From Pomphorhynchus laevis (taxonomy: Eukaryota > Acanthocephala > Palaeacanthocephala > Echinorhynchida > Pomphorhynchidae): 64,000 bases of DNA. The stretch is from NCBI GenBank assembly GCA_012934845.2, contig WNNJ02002654.1, positions 1 to 64,000 on the forward strand, read 5' to 3'. Each line of letters starts with the position of its first letter. The stretch's first letter is position 1. The position numbers and the translations under genes are program-made. Of the stretch, positions 10,096 through 24,200 are shown piece after piece. The notes under the pieces are model-generated. The model did not search any database. It saw only the letters and a list, made by a program, of their open reading frames with translations, and was not told the origin of the DNA.

Positions 10096-13000
10096 CGATT
10101 GACAAATTCAATCACATTAAATGATTAACTAATAAATAAGGGTTTTATTAAAAAATGATTAACTGTTAATGTCATTACACATTAAAGGACGTGTATCAAA
10201 TCTATGTGATAAGTATCACATAGACGTGCATCAAATCCATGTGATAAACCTAATGTAGTAAATTGAGCAATTTAATTTGTTTATTTATTGTGAACAATAA
10301 AACGCAAACAACTTAAAGTTTCATAAGTCGCCCATTTGTTTTATTTGCATGATTAAAAATAGTTATTGTCAACTAATTACATGATTAACAAAAAAATGTG
10401 TAATTAAAACATACCGATTTAAAACGAGTAAATTGGTTAACCTTCTCTAATTCCAAATGTGATCTTTCTATTTACCAAAAGTGCATGCAATCACAATGAC
10501 CATACTACAAATATAATTATGTTGCCTGCATATGCAAGCGTATTGGTCACAGTTAGTTTCTTGCAAAAAGAAAGTGTTATTATACCTGAAGGAGCACAGC
10601 TCCCTATCTATCGTTTAACAATTTTACAAAAGCTTTCGAATGCTGTTGTATTCGGTAAATTCATGTTGCTGTTTCCAAGGAATTGAAGACTTACCGCCTT
10701 CAACTAAAACACATTTAAAAGCCCACTCTTGTTTTGAAGTTAAAGTTGACAGTCTGTTTTGTATCCCGAACAAGAAACAATAATTGTTGTAAGAGCAAGT
10801 TAATTAACAAATTGTGGTGCACAGAATGTGCTAATCTTTTCTACATAATTTTAATTTGATTACCCTTTTCGCTATAATTATTGTAGAAATATATTGTTTT
10901 GCAATTGATTACAAATTACCTTAAGTGTATTTTTGTCAAAAATGAGGAAAGCCGTTCGCAAAACTGCAAAAATGTTTTGTTACAATTGGGAAAAGTCATA
11001 AAAGTGCACTTTGGGAATTTAGTAAAACAGAGACTTAAATTATTTATCCATGGATTTTTTCTAATGTATTCTTATAATGCAGATTTTAGCTTTTTTATAA
11101 TACTTGCCGCATGGACATGAAAACAAATCGATCATATAATTATCGATCAGATTTATCGACAAAGATTCTTCTTTTGGTGCAGAACCAATTCTTCAATTGG
11201 TTTTACTGAACTGATTTTTACAACCCGTAATGGTTGCAGTGTAGATACATCTATATTAATTGTGGATACAGTTAATACATATATTAACTGTGCCATAATA
11301 AAAATGTTACCTAATTTCAATGCTCTATTTCAAATATTACTCCATCGTCAATTTAACAATTTTTTCACTTTCCATTATGTTTTTTTTTCACTGGAAACTG
11401 AGATATACGGATATAAAATGTAACAGCATATTCTATAATTATAACTATGCAAAATCAGCAGCAAGTTTTAATTATTACTAATTAATTTGAATAACAGCAA
11501 TTGATTTTTACCTTCATACTCTTATTTTTAATTTACGTGTTATTTAATGACTAGTACATATTATTTTAATTATTCATTAAAATGAATCAACTGATAACCA
11601 ATTTTTAAAAACTACATATTATTATAATATCGTAATATCTTAATACTTCTCTTATTATATAAATCTCTGTATTAACAGAGAATTTATTTTTACAAAAAAT
11701 AAACAACAATTCTAAAAATACTATTTACGTTCGCAAGGATTATATTCGAAAAATAGCCGAATTTGTTTCCTCGATTTCTAATATTATTTCCGAATACTTT
11801 GATGTTGTCCTGCTCTCATTCAAATGAACTTAACTGAACATTAAGTTCATTATAAGTTCAAACACTCGTTGGTCTCTGAGTTACAAAGACTGCAATAAAA
11901 TTTAATAAAATTCAAAAATGTACACTTACTCTGTACATTTCATAGTGAAATGCATGAACTCGGAGATTTCAATCTTTAAGTAACATTTATTTAAATTTTC
12001 AATGTTACAGATTTTGTAAATTTATTAAAAGTCATTGTTGAATAAATTTAAATATAGACATAAAAATTTTTCCGGATTAAAGATGAAATGAATGATTAGA
12101 TGCCTACTGTACATTGAATATGTCAAACTTAAAATAAGTGTGTAAATGCAATTTTGTAATGCATCTATATTACAAAATTCATATGCTGAGATTTAAAAGA
12201 AGAAATGGTATGATGGTACAAATATGATGGTACATTTTCTGATTTAAATAATATTGAATATATTGTATTGCAAGCAAATACAATGATTAGAATGCATATG
12301 TATCTGAATCAAATCTGATTAAAATCAATCGTATGTATACGAATGGTATATACTACATACTAGATGTTGAGTTTTGCTGTGTTGTGCTCGTATTAATTTT
12401 TGCAAATTGAAAACGAAATTAGCTAACGAATTTTATTAAATTTTTATAAATGCAAACTTGTGAGTTTATCGTACTTTTAAGTACCAGAAACGTTATTAGT
12501 AATTTTATTACTTCTGTGAGTAAATCAATATGATATTATAGAACTATTGTAAAATGGTTCGATGTATACACGCCTGTTCACGTTCCATTCAGGCGAACAT
12601 AGCAAATGTTCCATTTGCTATAGATGGAACATTATATGTTCCATCCATAGCTACATGAGATTCCGGACTGAAATTCGTTTTAATCATGTATAAACCTTTA
12701 TCCTCACTTACTCGAGCCAATAACTAGGAGAATAAATTTTAGTCGTTACATGGTCTATAGCTGATTTGCATTTCTTCTATATAATTTTTGAGATCTCCTC
12801 TATTACAGCTTTTATTTTAACTTGCTCTATATTTATTTTTTTTACTACTTTTCTCTGTTTGTCCTCAAGGATTTGTCGTCTGAGATGCTATCCAATAAGG
12901 CTGCAAATTTCAGCTGACCTTGTTCATTTACGTCGTTTAATTTTTTATTTGTGTTGATGCTTGAGTCGCTATTAGCTATTTAAAATGATCAATGCGCATC

Positions 13001-13450
13001 TATGTCTATTAAGATCTTGTTTACCTAGAATCATAAGTATTTTTATAAGAAATTCTATAGAATCATAGGTATTCCATTCGTATTTCTTTAAGCTTTTCAA
13101 AACAATTCAAATTACATTCACATGATTTTAGATCGTGTCTTCATTTATTTTGTTATTCTAACTCAAATGCAGAAATTAATAATTGTTTTTTAATAGTTGC
13201 TATTGATTTAAGCCTTTCAACTATTTTACATGCCCAGATCCTTTCAAAATTGTGAAATACAATATGACAACCCAATAATTCAAACTCCTTTTTTCGTAAT
13301 ATTGACGTATGTATCTCGAAAGCACCATTCGCATAATGCTTTCGGTATTTATTTATTTGAAAATTAACTAATTTTACAAATTAATAAATAATTATCTGAA
13401 ACATTTATTTCTAACACTATTTCGATGGCTATGTTTATTCTGCACTTTGA
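10096..13450. other. Gene-poor DNA downstream of MVP
   Basis: Only short open stretches of 60-75 codons occur (for example 10,459-10,686 and 10,899-11,120). They are preserved in copy 2 only because the DNA is nearly identical. I see no domain, splice pattern or RNA gene. A palindromic run around 12,590-12,650 (gttccatttgctatagatgg repeats) can form a local hairpin. Confidence 0.5.
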
Positions 13451-13454
13451 TTCA

Positions 13455-13770
13455 ACCCTTTATTTTTAAGCCAATAGCAGTACGATACATTTTAGTATTG
13501 GTAGACTTCATCAGCTACGGATCCAATACCTTCGTTAAAGTTTTCGGTTTTGTTAATGTTGACTAGCAATCATTCGACTTATCTGATTTATTAACAATTA
13601 GATTTAATAAAATACTTTCGTCTTACATTCTATCAATCGCCTCAGATGAGTAGAGTGATCGTCAGCCAACATCAAATTACTGAAATGTGAAACGTAGGTA
13701 TTGGATAAGTAGCTGATGAGGTCAACAAATACTGAAATGTAACGTACTGCTGTTGGCTTATAGATAGGAT
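13455..13770. repeat. Inverted pair of family A hammerhead-like repeats
   Basis: The right arm (13,660-13,765, plus strand) reads CGTCAGCC, GAAACGTAGGTATTGGA, GTAG-CTGATGA-GGTC, ACTGAAATGTAACGTA-CTGCTG. The left arm (13,465-13,560) is the same sequence inverted and more diverged. About 100 bp including gatttaataaaatactttcg separate them. Head-to-head copies like this are described for Penelope-type insertions. The same inverted pair is at 51,000-51,320 in the second block, so it predates the duplication. Confidence 0.6.
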
Positions 13771-13930
13771 AATATATAATATTTATTATTTATTACATAT
13801 TATAAAACATATAATATAACATAATATATAATATAATCCATATCACATTATATTATAATATATTATATTATAAATTATATTATATAATAATACATATTAT
13901 ATATAATATGATAATTTATACATTTAAAAT
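13770..13930. repeat. AT microsatellite-like tract
   Basis: Almost pure A and T with repeated ataatatata and tatattata words follows directly after the family A repeat, and is the same in copy 2 (51,330-51,480). Naiad elements are reported to favour microsatellite targets, so the adjacency may reflect target choice. Confidence 0.6.
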
Positions 13931-14687
13931 TTTTTAAATTCGATAACTGAATGCTTTAAAAAATGTAGTCCAAATATAAAAATAATACTCGGTCATTTGC
14001 TAGAATTTATGTTAGAATTTGCCGCAAAATAATGAGAATCTCAACAGTAATATTTAATATTTGATTTTAATATTTGAATTTTTACATTCAAAGAAACAAT
14101 TTTTCGTAATGATAAACAAAATTAAAATAAAAAATGAAATAGATCAATTTAAGATTATGCCTTCGTTTTTCAATAAAAATGACAAAATAGCCATAGATGT
14201 TGCGATTGCTTAAATTCAGTTGATTTTATCACATAAACATCTTATTTTTAAATAAGATTAAAATAAGATGTGAAAATAAGATGTATCATATGAAAATATG
14301 GTAAACGGATCACCATAACTAACAACAAACTAAAACTTATAGCAAGTGCCACTTATGCTGCGTTCTAGACTAAAATGACTTTATGAATTGATTATTTGCA
14401 GCGAAATTACGAAACTCGATAGTAATTGACGATTATTGTGTTAACCATTTTTGATGTTTAAAAGGCATTATTCTACGATGTAATGTATTGCCACATTACA
14501 TAAGAAGTATAATTAGCGCAGATAACCTTTACATCGCTTTTAATATTTACTGATTAACATTGAAAAATTAGATCAAAATAAATATTAAATTGTAAAAATA
14601 TTATCACAATATAAAGCCGAAATGGTTTTTCAGTAAACGAAAGCAGAGCATCTTCGTGAATAAAAACAGAATATTCTAATTCACAGT

Positions 14688-15273
14688 TTAATGATCTGCT
14701 TGGCTTTGATTAATTTTTGTTAACTTAGTATCTTTTTCGATTCCGTTAATTAATCCAGAGGCTGTATTAAATAAATTTATAGGGTTCGTCCCATCTGTAA
14801 TTAGAGCAGATTGTAGTCCTAGAGCTTGAAGTAGTTTCACCTTCAATTCAGGTCCGGCATTTGCGACTGCCACAAGAGTTTCCTTACCGATGGCTAATAC
14901 CTGTTCTTTGAACTTGTTGATTTCAATCTCAGATTGTTTTTGATTCTTTTCTATCTCTAAGTCGTTCATTAGTTTAATGTGATCAGCCTCCAACTGTTTA
15001 ATAGTTCTCATTTGCTCTATTTCATTTAAAGCTTTCACTTTTAATGCCTCTATTTCCAATTTAACCTGCTCAAGTGCAGATTCCTTTTCAATTTTTCCGG
15101 CTAGTGCCTGACTCTTAGCGTCAGCTACCGCTTGACCGCATGTTTCCAGTTCAGCATTTTCAGCTTCTTGTGAAATAAGTAATTTCTTTTCTTTGCCTGC
15201 AGCAAGTGAATCAATAAGCCTTTGCCTAAGTTGTCTTGCTTCAGCTTCCTGTTGTAGTCGAATTGCTTCATGT
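14688..15273 (-). CDS. MVP: MVP exon 8 (cap helix and cap)
   Basis: 586 bp with acceptor TTTTAG|ACATGAAGC, ending in TAA. It codes a long charged alpha-helix ([19 protein letters not shown] onward, rich in A, E, K, Q) followed by [20 protein letters not shown] and [16 protein letters not shown]. Known vaults assemble by coiled-coil packing of this helix at each cap. Confidence 0.94.
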
Positions 15274-18200
15274 CTAAAAGTGAAGTAAATAATGACATAA
15301 TTTTATGTAATATTTCCTAATAAGTTAATTTTAATAAGTTAATAAGTCATAATAAGTTAATTTCGACATTAATTGAACAATGTTAATTTCGACGTTAATC
15401 GAACATCACAAGAGCATTCGCATGTTGCAATATTTTTCTTTATAGTGCCGAGTCACAAGCAATAACAGTTTCTACTTTGATCAGTATTCTCCGTCTAGCT
15501 CGATCTAGATTGTTTTTTGATTTGGCGACAGACTCTTTGTATGTATTTATACTGCCGTCAAATCACATATTTGGGCATCCTCGTGGTTAGCCGCCAGAGA
15601 GGGCAGTAGCGCATCACATTAATATCAAAACACCGCGATTAAATTTGATTTGGGATATTAATATATTACTCATATAAACAGATTATATTTTCTTAATTAA
15701 TTACTTAATTAATTATTCCTTAATTGCCAATGATGAAATTCATTGAAAGAAATTATTAAGATTACATACGACCGTTAGTCGACGGACAGTTGCAGGAGGA
15801 ATAATGTGGCTTTCGTTCTGGTCGAGGAACTACATATCAGCTCTTCACTTTTTCCAACTATTATCGAACGCACCTAGGATTAAGCTCAACTAATTCACAT
15901 CAACTTTGTGAATTTAGAAAATGGTTCGACCGGGATCAACGAGATGGGTTGTGGGAGGTACTTGAGGAGTACATAGTTATGCATTACCTCCGTGTAACTA
16001 TTGCCTCGTTGTACTAAGTGAAAGTTGTGTTCGTGCTTTAGGCAGGAAGGAAGGCATCTTTTTACACGAAGGCAGGAAGTCTGAGTCGTTTCGTTTAGGT
16101 GTTAGGGTCAATCAGGCCTGCCCAATGCCTCCACAGTTGTTCCTTATGGACATTATCTTTCAATTATTTATTATCTTTAAATTATTAGGTCACAGCCACT
16201 ACCTAAATATGGCAGTGGCCATAAACATTACTTGAAGTAGTTCAGCGTTTGTATTTTTTTTTTCAAATAAATGAAATTATATCGATAACGTTTAGAATTT
16301 AATGTATATTATATAAATAAAATGAATCAATATCTTTGAATTATTTTTAGTATAAATCATTATGCCTAATTACGTGATGGACATAAATATAACTTCATGG
16401 AACAGCAAAATACAAAATAAACTTACTTTGCTGAAGCTTCTTGAGCATTGGTCGTAATCTCAATTGCCAGCTGGACCGTTCGCTGCAAAGCATCTCGAGT
16501 TTTTTGATCAACTGGTTCCAAAGAAATTATGTCCAGTGACGTGATTGTTAAAAAGTTCTGCGGAAATGTGAAGCTGTTGTTAACAACACCATTCTCATTT
16601 TTACCAAAAACGGCCAGGTGAATTATATCAGCTGAATTCTAAACAAAATGAAACGATATTCATATTTTAAGTAACTTTTAATATTAATTATTTATTTTGA
16701 TTACATAACGTTGTTGGTTTATTGAAGAACTTACTTTATGGAAATGGTCAAATGGTACTGATGAAACTGCTCCTCTGATACGCGAAGCAACAACTTTGCA
16801 TACGTCTCCTACGAAATCAGGCAAAGCGAATATACGTGCCTTCTCTTCCTCTGGTTGTTTATCGATAGAAAATAACCAATTCAGACTAACGCGAAGTGAG
16901 AGTCTAGCATGATCAGCGGTTTCAATCGTAAATACATCTTCAAAATAATCTGGCCCCAGAAGAAGACAAAGTGCCTTTCTCGAATTCGCTAGCTTTGGAA
17001 CTCCTGCAGACAGACTCAATAAGGTAAATTGCTCATCGGGCTTTAACAATGCAAGTTCAGGTCCAAAAACAACTCTAATTTTAAAATAAGATATTTAATA
17101 GGTCGTGAATGTTTTCACAAATTTTGACAAGTTTGAAAACTCTGACAACTGTAAAGTAATGTGACAAAAAAAACGTTTACATTTTTTATTAAAAATGCTA
17201 AAGTAAATTAAAAAATATTTTTCATAATCTAGCAATTATCTGAAATTTATAGATTGTATTGCTCATTGTTTTACAAAATTTAACAAATAGTTGCTGTTTT
17301 TACTCATTCCTAAATATCTATAAGTTCTTTTTTACAAAATCACAATATTAGTTTTGTATAAAATTACCTTGATTTCTTAAGACGATAGTCATATATTTGA
17401 CAAGCTGCGTTATGAGGAATTCGATAATTAACAACTTCATATTGTTCTCTATGTTTAGATTTTTTCCCCGATTCCCTAGTGCTTCTTTCAGCAAGAGCAT
17501 CAGTACCGAGCAAATTTGTGACCTAAATTTCAAACAAATTAAAATGACTAACTTAACATTTTAAAAAGTAAGATAACATTTTAAAAAGTCAAACTCAATA
17601 GCAATGTATTTTAAAATCATTATAGTTTTTCAAAGTCAAGAGTTTACTAAACTCCAAGTTTTACTCGTAGTTTTACTAAACTCAAAGCTGCTTGTGAATC
17701 TTACACCGGTGTGATTAACCCTTTGGATTTTGAACGGCTGAACCTGTAATCTTCACTCGACTATTCAGTTATCGCTTGTAACCTTTGAGTTATCGTTCAA
17801 GGTCGTCCGCTTCACTGATCGGGCTCGAGTCAGATAGTCAGTTGACACAGGTGCATCCTTTGCTGAGCAGCTCTCCCTTCGCGTTTCTTAGCAAGTAATA
17901 AAGCAGGCCATTCGGTCTTTTCTGCCATCGTCGTCGCAGGCATGAATGGCTTAAGTTTTGACCATTCACGAGAACTCGGTACCGGCAGCCGATTTCCAAC
18001 TTCTCAAGAGTCTTGTATCATTTTCGCCTTGGTCTCAAAGTAACAAACCAAATTGCTACCTTCATTTGTGAAGCGAAGCTACTTGCGCTTCCGAAGAAGG
18101 ATGGCAACATAAGACCGATTGCGATTGGCTGCACGCTACGAAGTTTATTAACTAAGGTAGATGTGAAACTTGTATGCCTGTCACAGATCAATAAACTACT

Positions 18201-21200
18201 TCCAAATCAATTCGGAGTTGATGTTCCAATTGCCGTTGAGTCGGGTGTTCACTCAGCGAGATTATTCCTCGAGTCCAATCCTTCTTTGGCTCTTTTGAAG
18301 CTCGATTTTCACAACGCATTCATTGCATGGATCGATCGGTGATAATTTCTACCGTTCGCGAGCTAGTACTAGAACTGCTACCTTTCATTATATGATGTTA
18401 CGCGTCCGACTCCTAACTTCTGTGATGCAATAGGTTTATTTCTTCTAGCAGCGGTGTCAGCAAAGAGACCATCTTGGACTTTTTTATTCTCGCTTACCAT
18501 TAATTTCTTAACACACAGCTTGAAGTCTTAATCTTATACTTAATATTTGGATGACAGGACCTTGGGTTGACCAAACGATCTTCTCTGTATTGACGTGTTA
18601 CACATGCTTTCCATATGATAAAGACGACTTTTAACTGAAACGACTTTACTAAAACGACTTTTAACTGAACTAAGTTGCATTTCCCGAAGTGAGGAATCGA
18701 TTCTCAGGGGCCAAATATACGGTGTATCTGATCACATCCAAACACGATTTAAGGTCAGCATTAACCCAGCTAGGATGTATGGGCAAGCAGTTATCTTTGC
18801 TCCTCTTGCAGAATGCACTCATTCTGATGTCCAGTTTGTAAAGTCTTCCAGTGATTGTGCATCTTCTTAGAACCTGACCCTGCTATTAGTGCCCTGGCCA
18901 AGTGAGGAATTTCGATGAGTTGTAGTTGCAAATTGTCAGGAAGACTCTAACTTGAAAATCGACCGGAAAACGGCTATTCAAGCGCTCATGTCAATTTGTT
19001 TTGCTGACCTCAGTTTACAATCCGCATGCGACTTCGCAATTGCAGCTTTCTTCACTACGATCGGTATTGCAACTGCAATTTTGGAGAAATCCGAAATCAA
19101 TCTAGCAAGTTTTACACACGTTGATTCTTCCATCACTTCCATTTGGCGCCAGCAAACTGTATTGAATCCACCAGAGGGAAAACAAACTTAAAGACTTTTG
19201 TTGAATCTTCTGTATGAAATCCATCACGCTAAGATGGTCGAAGATTCCCCTCCTCTATTTGGCTGACAAAATTCGTTTACTATCTACAAAGAACGGATTT
19301 AACGCGTATTTTTTTGGAGGCAAATATATCAGGCGCGTTCAGAACCAAGTTCGACGATACCTCCTTCTCGTTGGCAATCGGAATTAGATTTGGTCAAACA
19401 CCTCGCAGCTCGTGTAAATGCGCCTGTGAATTCACGACTAAAACTGTTCACGCCTTCAACTGCCGAAAATTGAAATCGCGTCACATCCGTCATGTGGCAG
19501 TAAGCAATTCTATACGGCAGGTACCCTGTTCTGCTGATATTCCCGCACGTTTGAGTTGCCGGGACTCTGTAGGACCGATAGTTAACGATCAAATGATGTT
19601 TCCTTAGCCTCATGGAGCTCTGGTTTTCTACAAATCTGGAATTACACATGTCCCAATTCTCTGACGCCGAGATGGTCGCCAACTGCGATTCATTCACCAA
19701 ATGCCGTGTCATCTGAAGTCGAGCATCACAAGCGCGGCAAATTCATCAAACTTGACAGCTCTGTAAATGAGTTTGTCCCGGTTGCGGTCGATATTCCGGG
19801 TCACCCCGGCGAATCCGCAATTGAGTTTCTGCTCGTCCTCGGGAATCGATTACTGGATACGAGTCAAGAGTCGCGTGCAGGTAGATAGCTGCTATAGTGA
19901 ATCAGAGCTGAAATTCAACGGGCAACAGCGAGTGCATGTTGTTAGCAGACTGAATATAGTCCGCTTTGTTGTAAAATATTTTAATTATAGCAAAGATGTG
20001 ATTATCCGAACGTTTTATTTGTAATATTATAGTTTTTATATCCTTTTAAGTCAATGTTCAGCATTTATCACTCATTCAACAAATGATACAAGCATCTTTG
20101 TATTGCCTAATATACATTCAATATATATAACTAAAAATATAACTATCCTAATATATATGAAATCATCCCCAAAGCCAAATTGCATTCACTTACTTCGTCA
20201 GGTAGAAGTTTATCCCAGAGCTCTTCGTCCTCAGTCAGCATATAATTTCCACCTATCACAGAACGAACTTGACCATTATTTATGTTTTTAACATAAATTC
20301 CTTCGTTCTCAGCAAGTGCAATAGCTTTTCTTACATGCACAATTTCAATAGCTTCTGTTGGTACAAATTCACACGGTCCACGAAGTAACCACATATCACC
20401 GATATTTCGACCTTCCATTGTGTCAACGCAGCGCAAAATCAGTCCATCGTTTTCAGTCAATTGATGAACGTCCTTTATTCCACCATCGAGTTTTTCTCCT
20501 GGATGGAGGAAGAATGAACATGGACCACGTACAATCTTTTTTATTCCAATTTGGATTTTTCCAGCACTATCAACCGGGTTCAAAATTATGCAATAATTTT
20601 TCGAATTCAATATCACAGCTTCTGCTTCGTGAATTAACTAAATTAAGTAGAAAAATAAAACTGATCTTTATTTAAAGCTCATTGTATCTATTATTAAAAT
20701 ATAATTAATTATTTAAAAATACAAAAAATTAATAAAATTAATTAATTTAATAAATAGCTTATTTAGTAAATAAATACATGTATTTAGTAAATTTAATAAA
20801 TTAAATTTATTTAATTTGTTTTAGTACTAAAAAGCACAATTGCACTGATTTTTACGAAAATTTCAACTTAATAAATTTAATAACTCATAACTGCTACAGA
20901 AAATTTACTGAGTACTCAGTAAATTTACGGTGTACTCACTGAGTTACTGTGTAACTCAGTGAGTACACAGTTCATAGTTTATCATATTTTCAATATTTAT
21001 TGAACTTCTATAGATATTGAAAGTAATCAATATCTTCAGGAGATATTGATTTCGAGGATAACAATTACAAGTTTATGTTCGTTGACCTTTTTAGATTTTT
21101 CAATGGTTACTCTGTGTTTTGGTAATTTTTGTAGGGAACTTATGGTTTTCGGCATAAAATAACAACAAATTATAAAAAATTATATTTTTTATGAACTATT

Positions 21201-24200
21201 ATATTATATTTTTATAAATGATAAATTAAGATTAACTAAAGCCTCATAAACCTATTGGGTATTAGACAAAATTGTTGGTGTTGACGATTAATTTAAATGT
21301 TTATCCTTATCAACAAAAAATTAGGAAGAATATTTGTAACGTCATATTCTTAACGTCACTAATATTTTTAGTGACGTTAACTGAAAATGAACAATTTGCT
21401 TAATTCACAAATTAAATTGATTGAACAAATTGTTTAATTTATGAAAACAATTGATATGTTTAAGCTGATATTTTGTATAAAATTATACATACAATTTAAT
21501 ATATACACTGACCATAAAATTTATTAATAAATATATAGATAACATAAATATAAGTAGACTTTTAAATAATTCTAAAAGTAAAGAAATAATAAGATCAGAT
21601 TTAAGTAAATATATTCCTAAAATAAGGTATAAACTCTTACCACCATTAGGACGAAAAATTTGTAATTATAATAAAGAATTAAAATCAATATGTAACGATA
21701 ATATTAGAAACATAATGCAATTGTAAAAGTCTTAGTTTTGATAAAATAAATGAACATATATGTACCAATAATCTAGAATTAATTGAAAATTGTGAATTAA
21801 GAAAGCTGCTATCAAAAGGGTATAAATATAGTTTAAATATGAACAACGACAAAAATAAAATTTACAATTCGTTATATAATAACTTAAATGATTACTTTAG
21901 TAAGCTGATTAATAATTAAAGCTCGAATATATCTAAGATAAACATTTGGAAAGATTATATATTTGATGAAATTAAAAACAATAAAAAACATATATTAACC
22001 ATAAACTTCATTAATAAATGTATAGATAATATAAACATAGCCGGACTTTTAAATAATTCTAAAAGTAAAGAAATAATAGGGTCAGATTTAAGTAAATATA
22101 TTCCTAAAATAAGGTATAAACTCCTACCACCATTAGGACGAAAAATTTGTAATTATAATAAAGAATTAAAATCAATATGTAACGATAATATTAGAAACAT
22201 AATGGAAACATAATGCAATTGTAAAAGTCTTAGTTTTGATAAAATAAATGAACATATATGTACCCATAATCTAGAATTAATTGAAAATTGTGAATTAAGA
22301 AAGCTACTATCAAAAGGGTATAAATATAGATTAAATAACAACAACGACAAAAATAAAATTTACAGTTCGTTATATAATAACTTAAATGATTACTTTAGTA
22401 AGCTGATTAATAGTGAAAGCTCGAATATATCTAAGATAAAAATTTGGAAATATTATATATTTGATAAAATTAAAAATAAAATGAAAATAACAAACAATTA
22501 TAAAGAGGAAAGATAAAATTAATAAAGATATGTATAAAGAACTTACTAAATTAAAGGATAACTATATAATAACAACTATTGATAAAGCTAGTAATAACTG
22601 TCTTCATATGCAAAAAGCTTTATTATGATAACATGAAATGAAAATAACAAACAATTTCTATTTTATACTTTCTTTATCATTAATATTGGTTTTATAAAGA
22701 ATGAGGCTACATGGATAAATTTGTTCGCTTATTGAATAAAAATTGCTAGAATTAAATACACATTATAGAATTTATCCATTATAGAACAATGACTTGTAAT
22801 AATTGTTTCTAAACTCAACTCACTACGTTCATATGTTGGATTTACATTTAAATCATTAGAATTAACCTCTTTCACTAGTATATCATAATAAAGCTTTTTG
22901 CATATGAAGACAAAGTTATTACCAGCTTTATCAATAGTTGTAATTATATAGTTATCCTTTAATTTAGTAAGTTCTTTATACATATCTTTATTAATTTTAT
23001 CTTTTCTTTTATAATTGTTTGTTATTTTCATTTTATTTTTAATTTTATCAAATATATAATATTTCCAAATTTTTATCTTAGATATATTCGAGCTTTCACT
23101 ATTAATCAGCTTACTAAAGTAATCATTTAAGTTATTATATAACGAACTGTAAATTTTATTTTTGTCGTTGTTATTATTTAATCTATATTTATACCCTTTT
23201 GATAGCAGCTTTCTTAATTTACAATTTTCAATTAATTCTAGATTATGGGTACATATATGTTCATTTATTTTATCAAAACTAAGACTTTTACAATTGCATT
23301 CTGTTTCCATTATGTTTCTAATATTATCGTTACATATTGATTTTAATTCTGTTATAATTACAAATTTTTCGTCCTAATGGTGGTAGGAGTTTATACCTTA
23401 TTTTAGGAATATATTTACTTAAATCTGACCCTATTATTTCTTTACTTTTAGAATTATTTAAAAGTCCGGCTATGTTTATATTATCTATACATTTATTAAT
23501 GAAGTTTATGGTCAATGTATATTTTCTATTGTTATTATTAACATTTATTGTACGATTATAGTATTTTGTATTACAATAACTGTCTATTATACAACTTAGC
23601 CTATCATAGTCGTTAATTAATTTTTGATTTATTGAACATATGATATCTTTAGAAAAACTTCTTATATTTACATAAAGATCTTTTAGCTTATTATCACTTA
23701 AAAGTTGTTTTAATATTTCTAATCGTTTATTTATATACATATCTTTTTTTAATATTTTTAACTCTATTTTTCCTATTCCTTTTGTCACCATGACTTCTTG
23801 GTTTGCGTTTAACTGGATTATTATAATATAGTTGTTTATTATGTATTATACTACTTCTGCTAATTCCTTGTACCACGTCATTCAATCCTAATGGTTACAT
23901 GGAATTAAGCGTTTTAATCCAAAAATCTCCTTTTTCTAATAGTTTTTGATTTAATATTGAAATGTTTTCTTCGATAATATGTTCTAAAATAAATAATTTA
24001 CAGTTTTTAATATCATGTCATATTAATCTCATATGTTTATGAAATATAGTTTGACTATTATGCTGTATATTATATATGTGCTGCCTAAACCTAGTTTTTA
24101 ACATTTGATATGTTTTTCCTATATATTACAATTCCACATGTACATTGTATTAGATACACTACACCTGCGGTATTGCAGTTACAATTATTATTAATATTTA

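Larger units (their letters stand above)
9895..20862 (+). repeat. Segmental duplication, copy 1 (contains MVP exons 8 to 4)
   Basis: This block recurs in the same orientation at 47,648-58,465. Identity is high over almost the whole length, in exons, introns and intergenic DNA. Differences include a ~450-bp stretch (about 11,985-12,445) missing from copy 2, a ~330-bp stretch (19,568-19,898) missing from copy 2, a ~115-bp stretch missing here near 17,746, and two transposon insertions found only in copy 2. Copy 1 is continuous with MVP exons 1-3 on its right; copy 2 is interrupted by a LINE at the homology break. Confidence 0.92.

Noticed and set aside
10459-12957. Conserved short ORFs shared by both blocks as small genes
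   Set aside because: Noncoding DNA around them is equally conserved, so their persistence reflects recent duplication.
22153-23377. Antisense ORFs with MSLLLFN starts over Naiad copies (also 2,969-3,166)
   Set aside because: They recur only because the Naiad linker recurs; they are shadows of the CxC region.
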